Source of the DNA: Opitutia bacterium UBA7350 | GTDB lineage: Bacteria; Verrucomicrobiota; Verrucomicrobiia; Opitutales; Coraliomargaritaceae | DNA: 64,000 nucleotides | Reading direction: 5' to 3' | NCBI GenBank assembly: GCA_949524905.1 | Contig: CATINC010000007.1 | Location: forward strand, 248,001-312,000 | In this document: positions 37,059-48,523 of the stretch, in pieces | Layout of the letters: each line of letters opens with the position of its first letter | How positions within the stretch are numbered: position 1 is the first letter of the stretch | Program-made: the position numbers and the translations under genes | The notes under the pieces: generated by a model | What the model was told of the DNA's origin: nothing | What the model saw: only the letters and a program-made list of their open reading frames with translations | Databases searched by the model: none

Positions 37059-37898
37059 ATGAATATTGATCAAACAAATGGTCTCACAGAACGGCTGAAT
37101 GCCACGGAAAGCATTTTACCCGATCTGGAGCAATTCTTACTTAACCTGCAGGCTGGGGATTTTGGAATTGAAACCAAGACCAACGCCTTTGATTTGGTCA
37201 CCGAGGGAGATCTTGCCAGTCAGGCGCGACTCACCGAGTTTATCAGTGAGCGCTTCTCGGGGGACCAAATTATTAGCGAGGAGGCATCCGCCAGCACCGC
37301 AACTCCGCAAGAGGGGTTTTGTTGGGTGCTGGATCCGATTGATGGGACTACTAATTTTGCAAACCGTATCCCTATCTGGGCGATTTCCATTGGTCTTTTG
37401 TATGACGGCCAAACCGTAGGTGGAATTGTTTCAGGGCCTGGCTTAGGCTTACGTTACCGTGGAGCGCTCGGGCAAGGGGCGAGTTGTAATGGTAAGCCCA
37501 TCCATGTGAATAAAAAACCAAGCTTGGGATCGGGTGTGGTGGTGACTGGTTTCCCCTACGATCGAGCGCGGCGAGCGGAACCTTTGTCGCAGGCTTTGGC
37601 AAATATGTTGCGTGAAGCCGGCGGAGTACGACGCCTTGGAGCTGCGGCTCTGGACTTTTGTTTTGTGGCGGATGGTCGTTTTGTGGGTTATTATGAGATG
37701 TCACTTAAGCCATGGGATGCCGCCGCAGGGGTTGTCATTGCTCGTGAAGCTGGGGCGACCCTTTCCAATATGTCGGGCGGAACTTTAGATATTTTTAAGG
37801 ATGAAGGAACTGTGGTAACAAACGGGATAATTCATGATGCTCTGCTGGCACAGGTCGGCCCCATGCTGGATGCCCTCGCATTAGGGGCCTCGACCTAA
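37059..37898 (+). CDS. Inositol-monophosphatase family protein
   Basis: A Mg-dependent sugar-phosphate phosphatase of the SuhB/IMPase family, 279 aa from the ATG at 37059 (296 aa from the track's start at 37008). Metal-binding motifs are IISEEA near residue 70, [13 protein letters not shown] near 88-100, and [17 protein letters not shown] near 215, with [12 protein letters not shown] between. The substrate may be inositol-1-phosphate, but family members also act on histidinol or nucleotide phosphates. It closes the cluster before tRNA-Gly. Confidence 0.9.
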   Translation: MNIDQTNGLTERLNATESILPDLEQFLLNLQAGDFGIETKTNAFDLVTEGDLASQARLTEFISERFSGDQIISEEASASTATPQEGFCWVLDPIDGTTNFANRIPIWAISIGLLYDGQTVGGIVSGPGLGLRYRGALGQGASCNGKPIHVNKKPSLGSGVVVTGFPYDRARRAEPLSQALANMLREAGGVRRLGAAALDFCFVADGRFVGYYEMSLKPWDAAAGVVIAREAGATLSNMSGGTLDIFKDEGTVVTNGIIHDALLAQVGPMLDALALGAST

Positions 37899-37971
37899 TG
37901 TTCATGCTGTTGACCCAAACGTTTCGAGCCTTGACCTTTATTTTGCCTGCGACAGAGTTTTTTAACTTCAT

Positions 37972-38045
<74 letters not shown>

Positions 38046-38101
38046 CTTGGTTTCTTAACGGGTCAACTCTCTGACTCCGGCTTTTAGCAATAGTTAGAAA
38101 A

Positions 38102-38878
38102 ATGATACGCTCTTTAGGACGAACCGCAATCAGCCTAGTGCATGAGTATGGTGACTGGACGGTATTTAGCTTCAGCTCAATGGCCGGATTTTTGCGTCAG
38201 CGCCGTAGGAGACAAAAACTGGTAACAGCGATCCATGAGATCGGCGGGCGTTGTGTGCCCATTATTTTAACGGTGGGATTATTTACCGGACTGGTGATGG
38301 GTTTGCAATTGTACTACACCCTTGCGCGTTTGGGAGCGGAAGCAGCCCTGGGCGATGCGGTTGGGCTTTCGCTGGTGCGTGAGCTAGGTCCGGTGCTCAC
38401 TGCGCTCATGATCGTGGGGCAATCTGGATCTGCGATGACTTCGGAATTGGGCTTTCAACGCAATGATGAACAGATTGATGCTCTGCAAACAATGGGGATC
38501 GATGCCAAAAGTTTTCTAGTCGGTCCGCGCCTTTGGGCGGCTCTATTTTGTTTCCCTGCGCTTACGGCATTTTTCGACTTAATCGGGGTATTCGGCGGTT
38601 ACCTTACGGGCTCCGTATTGTTGAATGTAGATGCCGGAGTTTATTGGAATCATGTTTTTGATAGCATCACTTGGGCTGATGTGCGAGGGGGCTTTATCAA
38701 AGCGGTTATTTTTGGAGCGCTTACCATTTCGATTTGTTCCTATCGGGGCTTTTATTCGCACTTAAAGTCTAACCTGAGGGGAGTGCGCGGGGTGAGTGAG
38801 TCAGCGACTCGGGCGGTTGTCTTCTCAAGTGTCGCGGTTTTGGCGGCTGATTATTTAATCACTTCATTTTTGATCTAG
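38102..38878 (+). CDS. mlaE: MlaE-type lipid ABC transporter permease
   Basis: The inner-membrane permease of the Mla retrograde phospholipid system that keeps the outer membrane asymmetric. In 258 aa it shows the MlaE/DUF140 core: IGGRCVPIILTVGLFTGLVMGLQ, VRELGPVLTALMIVGQSGSAMTSELG, the IDALQTMGIDAKSFLVGPR coupling region, and the C-terminal DVRGGFIKAVIFGALTISICSYRGF. It opens a five-gene Mla operon just after tRNA-Gly, 2 bases before mlaF. Confidence 0.94.
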   Translation: MIRSLGRTAISLVHEYGDWTVFSFSSMAGFLRQRRRRQKLVTAIHEIGGRCVPIILTVGLFTGLVMGLQLYYTLARLGAEAALGDAVGLSLVRELGPVLTALMIVGQSGSAMTSELGFQRNDEQIDALQTMGIDAKSFLVGPRLWAALFCFPALTAFFDLIGVFGGYLTGSVLLNVDAGVYWNHVFDSITWADVRGGFIKAVIFGALTISICSYRGFYSHLKSNLRGVRGVSESATRAVVFSSVAVLAADYLITSFLI

Positions 38879-38879
38879 G

Positions 38880-39638
38880 ATGGCAGAAAGTTTTTTACAG
38901 ATACGTGGCCTCAAGAAGCACTTCGGCACAAAGCGCGTGCTGGATGGTATTGATCTCGAGATCGCACGAGCCTCGGTTACAACCTTAATCGGTAAGAGTG
39001 GGATTGGGAAATCGGTTTTTTTGAAGTGTATCGCTAATCTGATGACTCCAGATGCTGGGGAGGTTCTCTTGGATGGAGTTGCTATTGGGAATAATCGCCG
39101 CGGAGCGGATCAGTCCGATGGGTTTACTTTTAGTTATATGTTTCAAAACAATGCCCTTTTTGATTCCTTGACGGCCCATGAAAATGTGGCGCTACCGTTG
39201 CGGGAGGCCGTTGGCATGGCAGCGGAGGCGGTGGATCAACGAGTTGAAGAAATACTGAAGCAATTAGACTTGGGCGGGGCGGGTTCGCGTTACCCCGCCG
39301 AGCTTTCTGGTGGAATGCAGAAACGAGTCGCCTTGGCACGTGCCCTAGTTACCAATCCGGAAGTCGTGCTTTTTGATGAGCCGACCACAGGCTTAGATCC
39401 GGAACGCAAATTTGGGGTCTTTGATATGATTGCAGACTATCGTGAACGCTTTGGGTTTACCGCCTTGTTGGTGAGTCATGATATTCCTGAAGTCTTTGAA
39501 ATCAGCGACAAAGTCGCTTGGCTAGATGAAGGTAAAATACGATTTTTTGGAGATCCCTCTGAATTAGCGGCAGATTCACCGCGTTCTTGGTCGGGCTTAC
39601 TTCAGTCCACAGAGGAAGTAGAAACGAATAAATTTTAA
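38880..39638 (+). CDS. mlaF: Mla ABC transporter ATP-binding protein
   Basis: The ATPase of the Mla complex, 252 aa. Walker A is GKSGIGKSVFLKCI near residue 37 (the glycine-rich IGKS form typical of MlaF), Q-loop FSYMFQNNALFDSLT, signature LSGGMQKRVALARAL, Walker B VVLFDEPTTGLDP, and H-loop VSHDIPEVFEISD. It begins 1 base after the mlaE stop and is followed by mlaD. Confidence 0.95.
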   Translation: MAESFLQIRGLKKHFGTKRVLDGIDLEIARASVTTLIGKSGIGKSVFLKCIANLMTPDAGEVLLDGVAIGNNRRGADQSDGFTFSYMFQNNALFDSLTAHENVALPLREAVGMAAEAVDQRVEEILKQLDLGGAGSRYPAELSGGMQKRVALARALVTNPEVVLFDEPTTGLDPERKFGVFDMIADYRERFGFTALLVSHDIPEVFEISDKVAWLDEGKIRFFGDPSELAADSPRSWSGLLQSTEEVETNKF

Positions 39639-39650
39639 TACTATTAAGGC

Positions 39651-40106
39651 ATGAAAAATAAAAAGATTGAATACTTAGTCGGCTGCTTCGTTTTGGCGGG
39701 TCTTGCCGCAATCCTTTACTTAGCGATTCAGATAGGAGGTGCGCATCTTCTAAGGGGAGACCGCTACGAGTTAAAAGCGCAATTTGATAGTGCCGCGGGA
39801 GTGAATTCCGGCAGTCGAGTAGAAATTGCGGGCGTACGTGTCGGCACTGTTCGGACGGTCGATTTGGACGAAACTTATTACGCCGTCGTGACACTTGAGT
39901 TACCAAACGCGTTAAAACTGGATGAAGACACCGTGGCGTCGGTCAAAACTTCTGGACTCATCGGTGATCGTTTTATCGAGTTGTCACCAGGGGGCTCGAA
40001 TTTTTATCTGGAAGATGGGGACACAATAGATAACACAAACTCGGCGCTCGATATTGAAAGTCTCATCAGTCGTTTTGCGGTTGGAGGCATCGATAAAAAA
40101 GAGTAA
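39651..40106 (+). CDS. mlaD: MlaD-type MCE-domain protein
   Basis: The periplasmic lipid-conducting ring subunit anchored in the inner membrane. In 151 aa it has an N-terminal helix (IEYLVGCFVLAGLAAILYLAI) and one MCE domain (~40-120), YELKAQFDSAAGVNSGSRVEIAGVRVGTV through VKTSGLIGDRFIELSPGG. Length and single MCE domain match MlaD. Confidence 0.94.
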   Translation: MKNKKIEYLVGCFVLAGLAAILYLAIQIGGAHLLRGDRYELKAQFDSAAGVNSGSRVEIAGVRVGTVRTVDLDETYYAVVTLELPNALKLDEDTVASVKTSGLIGDRFIELSPGGSNFYLEDGDTIDNTNSALDIESLISRFAVGGIDKKE

Positions 40107-40125
40107 AGTTTTAAAATATATAAAC

Positions 40126-40725
40126 ATGAAGCATCTATTATTTTTATTGGCGTTTGGGATCAGCGCACAAGCAAGTCTTGAACCAGTGGCGGAGTTACAG
40201 AGCACGGTGACTGCCTCGGTGGAAGCCCTATTTGGCGAAGGAAGCGAGACTCAAAGTATTGAAGCAAAGCGTGATGCAGTGAAGACAGCTTTTGAAAAAA
40301 ACTACAACATGGACATCATCATACGACGTGCAATTGGGCGTAATTGGCGTCGCCTTTCTAGCGAAGAACAAGCTCAGATCCTAATGCTGGTTAAAGAAGT
40401 CGTCTTAAAGGCATTCATTGATGGAATGGTAGGAAAATCACGACCGGAAATCAGCTATGATACTGCAGTTGAAAAGGGAGGCAAACGGTTGGAAATACCC
40501 TCAACTATCAAAATCGGAGATCTTAGTTTAGAGGTAAAATACAAGCTGGCTTTGATGCAATCTGGTTGGGAGCTCTACGATCTTGTTGCGGAGGGGATCA
40601 GCCTGGTTTTAAATTATCGCCAGCAATTTGATCAACATTTCCGCCAAGGGAGTGCGTCTGAGCTCATCGAAAAATTAGAAGCATTATTGAAACATGAAAA
40701 ACTGGAACTCGAAACCCAAATTTAA
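40126..40725 (+). CDS. mlaC: MlaC-type periplasmic phospholipid-binding protein
   Basis: Shuttles phospholipid across the periplasm between MlaA and MlaFEDB. The ATG at 40126 gives 199 aa with a short signal peptide (MKHLLFLLAFGISAQA), then the MlaC/Ttg2D fold: ALFGEGSETQSIEAKRDAVKTAFEKNYNMD and GRNWRRLSSEEQAQILMLVKE. The track's earlier start lies within mlaD. It overlaps mlaA by 32 bases. Confidence 0.92.
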   Translation: MKHLLFLLAFGISAQASLEPVAELQSTVTASVEALFGEGSETQSIEAKRDAVKTAFEKNYNMDIIIRRAIGRNWRRLSSEEQAQILMLVKEVVLKAFIDGMVGKSRPEISYDTAVEKGGKRLEIPSTIKIGDLSLEVKYKLALMQSGWELYDLVAEGISLVLNYRQQFDQHFRQGSASELIEKLEALLKHEKLELETQI

Positions 40726-41455
40726 GGCGATCGGTATCGCCGTTCTTTCATATGGGCTGCTGGCAGCGGGTCTGAGCGCAAATGATTTTGTGACTATGGA
40801 CGAATTGCTTGATGAGGATTTAGATGGATCCACAGTTGAAGTGCAGGATCCGTTTGAGTCTGTTAATCGGGCTATTTTTAAGTTTAACGATTTCATTTAC
40901 CTAAAGGTCATGGACCCAGCGGCCTCTGCCTACCAAGCCATCACGCCTGACTCCGTTGAGGGGAAGCTGAGCAACTTTTTTGATAATCTGAATTATCCTG
41001 TGCGTCTGGCTGGCAATCTCATGCAGGGTAAAGTTGAGGGTGCTCTTTTAGAAAGCAGTGCCTTCGTGATCAATACTACGGTAGGCGTAGTTGGTTTGTT
41101 CCGACCTTCAGAAAAATTTCCTAGGATAGCGTCATTGCCAAAAGAAGACCTTGGCCAGGCACTCGGCGCATGGGGCTTAGGCGAAGGCCCCTACTTGGTT
41201 CTGCCGATACAGGGGCCTTCTTCAGTTCGGGATTTCGCTGGCTGGTTTGCAGATAGGACCATTCACCCGCTTCAGAAACCCATAACGCAAGTGGATGAAG
41301 ATAAAGTGCGAACGGCTTACAGCCTCGGTAAAACCGTGGGCAACAGCCCGACGCTAATGCAACGTTACCAACAGACAAAAAGCAGTGCTTTAGATCCGTA
41401 TGTTGCCCTTCGCAACGCATATCTACAGTACCGCGAAGCTGCCGTAAGGGATTAA
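40694..41455 (+). CDS. mlaA: MlaA/VacJ outer-membrane phospholipid-removal protein, without lipobox
   Basis: MlaA extracts phospholipids from the outer leaflet of the outer membrane. The family core is DPFESVNRAIFKFNDFIYLKVMDP near residue 53, PVRLAGNLMQGKVEGA near 105, and LGAWGLGEGPYLVLPIQGPSSVRD near 155-180. Most MlaA proteins are lipoproteins, but this N-terminus (LSYGLLAAGLSAND) has no cysteine, so it seems to carry a cleavable signal peptide instead. 253 aa; it ends the operon mlaE-F-D-C-A. No mlaB (STAS) gene is present. Confidence 0.9.
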   Translation: MKNWNSKPKFKAIGIAVLSYGLLAAGLSANDFVTMDELLDEDLDGSTVEVQDPFESVNRAIFKFNDFIYLKVMDPAASAYQAITPDSVEGKLSNFFDNLNYPVRLAGNLMQGKVEGALLESSAFVINTTVGVVGLFRPSEKFPRIASLPKEDLGQALGAWGLGEGPYLVLPIQGPSSVRDFAGWFADRTIHPLQKPITQVDEDKVRTAYSLGKTVGNSPTLMQRYQQTKSSALDPYVALRNAYLQYREAAVRD

Positions 41456-41499
41456 ATAAACTCGTGTTAAAATTATTTTAATCCAGGATCGCCTCGGTT

Positions 41500-41607
41500 T
41501 TAGCTCCATTCCTGGATGGCGGTGTAGCGGGCGGCAATTTCATCCTGATACAGGGATAGTCGGGGATCCGCCAAATGGACATGGGCATCGTAAAGGCGAG
41601 CCGTCAT
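41500..41607 (-). pseudogene. Remnant of a TatD-family hydrolase gene (N-terminal 35 codons)
   Basis: On the minus strand 12 bases after the sufE stop, an ATG at 41607 opens a 35-codon frame: MTARLYDAHVHLADPRLSLY, which is the start of a TatD-type amidohydrolase with its HxH metal-binding motif. It ends at a TAA after QEWS, where a full protein would have about 220 more residues. The rest of the gene is not found before mlaA. Too short for the ORF track; probably a relic, though a very short product could still be made. Confidence 0.6.
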
Positions 41608-41618
41608 GCTAGAAAGGC

Positions 41619-42038
41619 TTAGGGAGCGGCAAGACAGGCGTGGGCAAAATGCTGGATGAACTCAACGATGCGGCTCAAGCCATTGCGACGGTTGGGCGAG
41701 AGATGTTGGGTGACCCCGACTTCACCTAAAAAGGCGGCATCGTTATCGACAATTTCTTTTGGAGGGGCATCGCTATAGAAATCGCACAGTAGGGAGGCGA
41801 TGCCTTTGACAATGGCGGAATCGGATTCGGATTTAAAGTAGCAGCGACCGTCTTTGAATTCGGGCACTAACCAGAGTTGTGACATGCAGCCTTCGATCTT
41901 AAACTGGTCGATGCGTAAATCTTCCGGCAAGCCGGTTGCAAGTTTACCCCGCTCGACAAGGTAACCAAGGCGTTCGTAAGGGTCGGGAATCAATTCAATT
42001 TCTTCTACGATGGTGGACTGTTTTTCCTTTAAATGCAT
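41619..42038 (-). CDS. sufE: Sulfur acceptor protein SufE
   Basis: Accepts persulfide sulfur from a cysteine desulfurase for Fe-S cluster assembly. The 139-aa protein has PDPYERLGYLVERGKLATGLP, the active-site cysteine in KIEGCMSQLWLV near residue 50, and the C-terminal LSPNRRNGLSRIVEFIQ, all typical of SufE/YgdK. No sufS or sufBCD is adjacent. It lies between the TatD remnant and the enolase terminator. Confidence 0.93.
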   Translation of the reverse strand: MHLKEKQSTIVEEIELIPDPYERLGYLVERGKLATGLPEDLRIDQFKIEGCMSQLWLVPEFKDGRCYFKSESDSAIVKGIASLLCDFYSDAPPKEIVDNDAAFLGEVGVTQHLSPNRRNGLSRIVEFIQHFAHACLAAP

Positions 42039-42101
42039 GCTTCTAATAGAGGTATGAATCCGGCCAAAAATGTCAAATGAGGCTTCGTTGAGTTGTAGGT
42101 A

Positions 42102-42135
42102 ACAAAAAGCCCGGTGCGGTGAAGCAACCGGGCTT
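42102..42135 (-). terminator. Rho-independent terminator after eno
   Basis: Minus-strand stem AAGCCCGGT / ACCGGGCTT with a 10-base loop, then TTTGTT, starting 18 bases after the enolase stop. Confidence 0.8.
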
Positions 42136-42152
42136 AAAGGGAAAAGGGTTTT

Positions 42153-43526
<1,374 letters not shown>

Positions 43527-43541
43527 CTACCGCTAGAGGGC

Positions 43542-43569
43542 ATTCAAGGATGCAAATCGACGCTGTCAA
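43542..43569 (-). promoter_or_regulatory. Candidate sigma70-type promoter for eno
   Basis: On the minus strand a perfect -35 TTGACA (43569-43564) is followed after 16 bases by TTGAAT (43547-43542), four of six matches to TATAAT. It would give a ~60-base leader before the enolase ATG. Based on consensus match only. Confidence 0.4.
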
Positions 43570-43584
43570 TAATGCAGGCTTTTC

Positions 43585-44268
43585 TTAGCGTAATTGCTCC
43601 AGACGCTGTTGCCAAGGACTGGCAGGTGTGAGCTTACTCATTTGCTCGGCAAGGTTGGCGAAAACGTTTTCTTTTGCTTCGAGGTGAGCCGTGAGTGCCA
43701 GATAGTAAAGTGCTTCAGCGCGGATACTGTCTGCGGTGGTGGGTTCTGCGATCAACGCTTCCATTTCAGCCTGAGCGGCTGCGGTATCGCCTGTTTCTTT
43801 ATTGGCAAAGGCAAGGCCTAAGCGCGCCCGGCTTTTGAGCATCGGGCTCTCTAAGGCGGTCATCGCACGGGCGTAATTTTCTTTTGCACGATCGTATTCA
43901 GCTGCTTCAAAAGCGGCGTCCGCTACTTGCAGGGCGGCAAATCCACCGAGCTCAAGGGTAGGATAGTCTGTTGCGAACGACTCCAGCGAATCATTGGCTA
44001 GAGCTTCAAGGTAAAGGCTTTGTTGTTTTTCTGAGGTATAGTTGCCGTAGATGCGAACTCCGTTTAAGCCAATAATGACCAAGGCTAGGGCGAGGATGCA
44101 TCCGGTAACAAAACCTTTGTTTTCCATCCAATACATGGAAACTCGTTCTTCAAAGGCGATGTCGGAAGTGTTCTCTGCATCGACGAGATTGCGCTCATCA
44201 ATTGTGGCCGCTTCCTCTTGAGTCTCAGGAAAGAGGTTTTTATTTTTCTTTTGTTGTGGGCGTTTCAT
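43585..44268 (-). CDS. YfgM-like membrane-anchored TPR protein
   Basis: A 227-aa protein: a charged cytoplasmic N-terminus (~55 residues), one membrane helix (GFVTGCILALALVIIGLNGVRIY), then a helical-repeat region in which ALQVADAAFEAAEYDRAKENYARA and ARLGLAFANKETGDTAAAQAEME read as TPR units. This is the layout of the YfgM/TPR_21 family, which in E. coli associates with the SecYEG translocon and periplasmic chaperones. Here it lies 15 bases downstream of purU. Confidence 0.8.
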   Translation of the reverse strand: MKRPQQKKNKNLFPETQEEAATIDERNLVDAENTSDIAFEERVSMYWMENKGFVTGCILALALVIIGLNGVRIYGNYTSEKQQSLYLEALANDSLESFATDYPTLELGGFAALQVADAAFEAAEYDRAKENYARAMTALESPMLKSRARLGLAFANKETGDTAAAQAEMEALIAEPTTADSIRAEALYYLALTAHLEAKENVFANLAEQMSKLTPASPWQQRLEQLR

Positions 44269-44283
44269 GGTGTTTTGGGCAGG

Positions 44284-45141
44284 CTAGTCAAAGACAACAG
44301 TTTTATTGTTGTAAACTAAGATGCGATTGTCGAGATGGAGTCGAATGGCTTGGGCAAAAACAGATTTTTCAAGATCTCGCCCTTTGCGAATGAGATCTGC
44401 TACGGAATTACGATGATTGATTCGGGTAACGTCTTGGTGGATGATCGGCCCTTCGTCAAGGGTAGCGGTCGCGTAGTGAGCAGTCGCTCCGATGAGTTTG
44501 ACCCCACGCTGGTGTGCCTGGTGGTAAGGTTTTCCGCCTGCGAATGCTGGTAAAAAGGAATGGTGGATGTTGATAACTGGGCAAGCAACTTCCGTGAGGA
44601 ATCGGGCAGAGAGCACCTGCATATAGCGGGCCAGGACGATACATTTAACCCCGGTCTTTTGCAGTAGGCGCAATTGCTCTTCTTCGGCACTTGCTTTGTT
44701 TTCAGCTTTTACGGGAAGGTAATGAAAAGGGATGCCGTATTTTTCAGCGTCGGCTTTAAGGTGATCGTGGTTGGAAATAATGCAGGCTAGTTCACCCGCA
44801 AATTCGCCTGCGCGAAAACGGAGGATGGTATCGTGGAAACAATGATCGATTTTAGATACAAAGAGAGCGACTTTTGGGTGCTCAGTGCTGAGGGCTAGGC
44901 TGATTTCCATGCCCAGTTCATCGTGAACAAAAGCTTTAAAATCAGCTGCCTCTTTTTTAGGGTCGCCCGAGGGAGACCACTCTACGCGTTGAAAGAAGAT
45001 GTTAGCCGCTTCATCTTTGTGCTGATCGGCATGAAAAATATTACTGCCGCGATGGAAAATCCAGCTTGAGACCTGCGAAACTAATCCCGGTTGATCGGGG
45101 CCGTGCAGGAGTGCAACGATCGTTTCCTTTTTTTCGGACAT
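44284..45141 (-). CDS. purU: Formyltetrahydrofolate deformylase
   Basis: Hydrolyses 10-formyl-THF to formate and THF, balancing one-carbon pools. In 285 aa an N-terminal ACT domain (IVALLHGPDQPGLVSQVSSWI, ~1-85) precedes a formyltransferase-fold domain (~88-285) with LACIISNHDHLKADAEKYGIPF, VLARYMQVLSARF, the catalytic INIHHSFLPAFAGGKPYHQA, and IIHQDVTRINHRNSVADLI. It follows carB by 14 bases on the minus strand. Confidence 0.95.
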   Translation of the reverse strand: MSEKKETIVALLHGPDQPGLVSQVSSWIFHRGSNIFHADQHKDEAANIFFQRVEWSPSGDPKKEAADFKAFVHDELGMEISLALSTEHPKVALFVSKIDHCFHDTILRFRAGEFAGELACIISNHDHLKADAEKYGIPFHYLPVKAENKASAEEEQLRLLQKTGVKCIVLARYMQVLSARFLTEVACPVINIHHSFLPAFAGGKPYHQAHQRGVKLIGATAHYATATLDEGPIIHQDVTRINHRNSVADLIRKGRDLEKSVFAQAIRLHLDNRILVYNNKTVVFD

Positions 45142-45155
45142 GAGTGTCTGGGGCT

Positions 45156-48100
45156 TTAAGCTTTATGGCATTCCTCTGAGTAGCTCTGAATAGAGCGCAC
45201 CTCATAACCTTTTTCGCGAAGGCTTCGGATGCCGTCTACCGCGGCGGCGGCAGCAGAGATGGTTGTCATGATGCAGATGTTATGCTTAAGTGCTTCCGTG
45301 CGAATGAGATTTTCGTTTTGGCGAGGCACGGTGCCTTGAGGCGTATTGATGATGAGGGAGACTTTGCCGTTTTTAATAAGGTCAATTACATTGGGGCGAC
45401 CTTCGCTGAGACGGTAAACCTTCTTAATAGCGATGCCGTTTTCCTTGAGAAGCTTACCCGTTCCAGCTGTGGCAATAATGCCAAAGCCTAATTCGCTGAG
45501 ACCTCGGGCAATTTCAAGGGCACGCTCTTTATCGTGGTCTTTGACTGATATGAAAGCGTCACCTGAATCTGGAAGGCTTGGCTTGGCGGCCATTTGCGAT
45601 TTGGCAAAGGCGACCCCTAGGTCTTTGTCGAGCCCCATGACTTCACCGGTGCTGCGCATTTCGGGGCTTAGCATAATAGGAGCACCGGGGAAACGATTGA
45701 AAGGGAAAACAGATTCTTTAACGGCCCAGTAAGGTGGGGTCACTTCTTTAGTAAAGCCAAGATCTGCCAGTTTTTCCCCCGCCATGACGCGTGCTGCGAG
45801 TTTGGCGAGGGGTATGCCAATTGCTTTTGATACAAAGGGAACGGTGCGGGAGGCACGTGGATTAACTTCAATGATGAAGAGCTCGTCGTCCTTGATGGCG
45901 TATTGTACGTTCATGAGGCCGACCACCTGTAATTCGCGGGCAAGGGCATAGGTTGCTTCACGCACTTTTGTGAGGATCGCTTCTGATAGGGTGTGCGGGG
46001 GCATCACCATGGCGGCATCACCGGAATGGACGCCTGCGAATTCAACGTGCTGAAGGATGCCGCCAATGACAGCGGTCTCACCATCGGAGATACAATCGAC
46101 ATCCAATTCATAGGCATCCTCGAGGAATTGATCCAGGAGGACGGGTTTGCCGGGGGCTACTTCAAAAACGTCCCGCACGATGGCTTTCATCTCGGTAACA
46201 TCGTATACGATGAACATACCGCGTCCACCCAGCACAAAGGAGGGGCGTAAGAGAATGGGAAATCCGATTTCACCGGCGAGCTCGTAAGCCTGTTCTTGCG
46301 AGTTGGCAATGCGGTTCTTGGGTTGCTTGAGGTCAATGCGATCGAGGATTTTACGGAAGAGGTCACGGTCTTCAGCGGCGTCGATCATGGAGGGCGAGGT
46401 CCCGATGATATTGACTCCATGTGCTTCCAGGTCACTGGCAAGATTGAGCGGGGTCTGCCCGCCGAATTGAACAATGACGCCAGCGCATTTTTCCTGACGA
46501 TAGATTTCGAGAACGTCCTCCAGGGTGAGGGGTTCAAAGAAAAGTTTATCTGAGGTGTCGTAGTCGGTAGAAACCGTTTCGGGATTTGAATTTACCATGA
46601 CGGTTTCGTAGCCTGCCTCGCGCAAGGCAAAGGAGGCGTGAACGCAGCAATAGTCAAATTCAATGCCTTGCCCAATCCGATTAGGACCGCCGCCAAGGAT
46701 CATAATCTTCTTCTTATCCGTGGGGGTGATTTCGTTTTCTGCACCGTAGGAGGAGTAGAAATATGGGGTGTAAGCCTGAAATTCCGCGGCACAGGTATCT
46801 ACCAAACGGTACTGAGTATGAATGTCTAAAGCTTCTCGCTTTTTGCGCACGGGTTGCCGACTGGCGTTGATCAGTTCTGCGATGAGAGCATCACTGAAGC
46901 CGGCTTCCTTTGCTTGCCGTAGGAGGGGAGCCTCAAGTTTTGTCAGACTGGTGGCTCGGAGGGCTTTTTCGATATCAACGAGTTCGTTTAATTGCTGCAG
47001 AAACCAAGGGTCAATGGCACAGATTTCATGAATTTCTTCGACGGTCATTCCACTGAAGAAGGCATGGCGCAACCAAAAGACGCGCTCTGGGGTAGGGATC
47101 GAAATACCCTCGCGAATTTTTTGTTTATCCTGAACGGGTTCGTCGAGTCCGGCGCTTTTAGATCCTACAAATCCAGGGGCCCCTATTTCCAGTGAACGCA
47201 GGGCTTTTTGAAAAGACTCTTTGAAGGTGCGACCGATAGCCATGGCTTCGCCCACAGATTTCATCGCAGAGGTTAGGGTATTGTCGGCACCGGGAAATTT
47301 TTCGAAGGTAAATCGTGGGATCTTGGTGACAACGTAATCAATGGTGGGTTCAAAACTTGCGGGGGTTTCGCGGGTGATGTCGTTTCGCAATTCGTCTAGG
47401 CTGTAACCAACGGCCAATTTGGCGGCCATTTTTGCAATAGGGAAGCCCGTGGCTTTTGAGGCGAGGGCGGAACTGCGGGAAACCCGTGGGTTCATCTCAA
47501 TCACAACCATGCGCCCATTTTCGGGATTAACTGAGAATTGAATATTGGAGCCGCCGGTTTCAACGCCAACTTCGCGAATGCAGGCAAAGGAGGCATCGCG
47601 CATCAATTGGTATTCCTTATCGGTAAGCGTCATCGCGGGCGCGATCGTGATCGAGTCGCCTGTGTGTACTCCCATGGGGTCAAAGTTCTCAATCGAGCAG
47701 ATCACCACGCATTGGTCTTTGTGATCGCGCATGACTTCCATCTCATACTCCTTCCATCCAAGGAGGCACTCTTCGACGAGGACTTCAGTGGTGGGGGAAA
47801 TTTCGAGCCCATACTGGACCATTTTTTCGTATTCTTCCCGGTTATAAGCAATCCCACCGCCTGCACCGCCAAGGGTAAAGCTGGGGCGAATGATGATGGG
47901 GAAATCGCCGATCAATTCGTCAGCGGCCTTAAGGGCATCGGGAAGATTGTTGACCGTTTGGGAGCGTGCCACGTCGAGGCCAATTTTTAACATGGCTTGT
48001 TTAAAGACTTCGCGGGCCTCTCCTTTTTCAATGGCTTCGGGTTTAGCTCCGATCATCTCAACTTCGTATTTTTCTAGAATACCCTCCGCATTGAGATCCA

Positions 48101-48398
48101 TGGAAAGGTTTAGACCGGTCTGTCCGCCCAGGGTGGGTAGCAGGGCTTGCGGGCGTTCCTTAGCAATTATCTTTTCAAGGGCATCAATCGTGAGAGGTTC
48201 GATATAAGTAACATCCGCAAACTCGGGATCTGTCATGATGGTGGCGGGATTACTATTTACGAGCACAACTCGATAGCCTTCCTCGCGTAAGGCTTTACAG
48301 GCCTGCGTCCCAGAGTAGTCAAACTCACAAGCTTGGCCGATCACGATCGGTCCAGAGCCTATAATCAGAATGGTTTCAATATCAGTGCGTTTTGGCAT
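45156..48398 (-). CDS. carB: Carbamoyl-phosphate synthase large subunit
   Basis: Makes carbamoyl phosphate from bicarbonate, ammonia and two ATP for pyrimidine and arginine synthesis. At 1080 aa it has the full tandem layout: first ATP-grasp half ([25 protein letters not shown] at residue ~13), oligomerisation region, second half ([24 protein letters not shown] near 575), and a C-terminal MGS-like allosteric domain (~945-1080). carA is not in the window. It is transcribed with purU and is divergent from rlmN. Confidence 0.97.
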   Translation of the reverse strand: MPKRTDIETILIIGSGPIVIGQACEFDYSGTQACKALREEGYRVVLVNSNPATIMTDPEFADVTYIEPLTIDALEKIIAKERPQALLPTLGGQTGLNLSMDLNAEGILEKYEVEMIGAKPEAIEKGEAREVFKQAMLKIGLDVARSQTVNNLPDALKAADELIGDFPIIIRPSFTLGGAGGGIAYNREEYEKMVQYGLEISPTTEVLVEECLLGWKEYEMEVMRDHKDQCVVICSIENFDPMGVHTGDSITIAPAMTLTDKEYQLMRDASFACIREVGVETGGSNIQFSVNPENGRMVVIEMNPRVSRSSALASKATGFPIAKMAAKLAVGYSLDELRNDITRETPASFEPTIDYVVTKIPRFTFEKFPGADNTLTSAMKSVGEAMAIGRTFKESFQKALRSLEIGAPGFVGSKSAGLDEPVQDKQKIREGISIPTPERVFWLRHAFFSGMTVEEIHEICAIDPWFLQQLNELVDIEKALRATSLTKLEAPLLRQAKEAGFSDALIAELINASRQPVRKKREALDIHTQYRLVDTCAAEFQAYTPYFYSSYGAENEITPTDKKKIMILGGGPNRIGQGIEFDYCCVHASFALREAGYETVMVNSNPETVSTDYDTSDKLFFEPLTLEDVLEIYRQEKCAGVIVQFGGQTPLNLASDLEAHGVNIIGTSPSMIDAAEDRDLFRKILDRIDLKQPKNRIANSQEQAYELAGEIGFPILLRPSFVLGGRGMFIVYDVTEMKAIVRDVFEVAPGKPVLLDQFLEDAYELDVDCISDGETAVIGGILQHVEFAGVHSGDAAMVMPPHTLSEAILTKVREATYALARELQVVGLMNVQYAIKDDELFIIEVNPRASRTVPFVSKAIGIPLAKLAARVMAGEKLADLGFTKEVTPPYWAVKESVFPFNRFPGAPIMLSPEMRSTGEVMGLDKDLGVAFAKSQMAAKPSLPDSGDAFISVKDHDKERALEIARGLSELGFGIIATAGTGKLLKENGIAIKKVYRLSEGRPNVIDLIKNGKVSLIINTPQGTVPRQNENLIRTEALKHNICIMTTISAAAAAVDGIRSLREKGYEVRSIQSYSEECHKA

Positions 48399-48523
48399 AA
48401 AATTGTTTTGAGCGTGGAATTTTTATACCAGCATGCAAGCAAGAACACATCAAGCTCGCCCCTCTGAGCGATATTATCCGAAATGGGCTTGTCAGCTGGA
48501 CGGAGCTTGATGTTTTTGGAGAA

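Noticed and set aside
48399-48523. Possible leader or regulatory RNA between carB and rlmN
   Set aside because: I could see no stable hairpin, PyrR-type site or conserved motif in these 125 bases.
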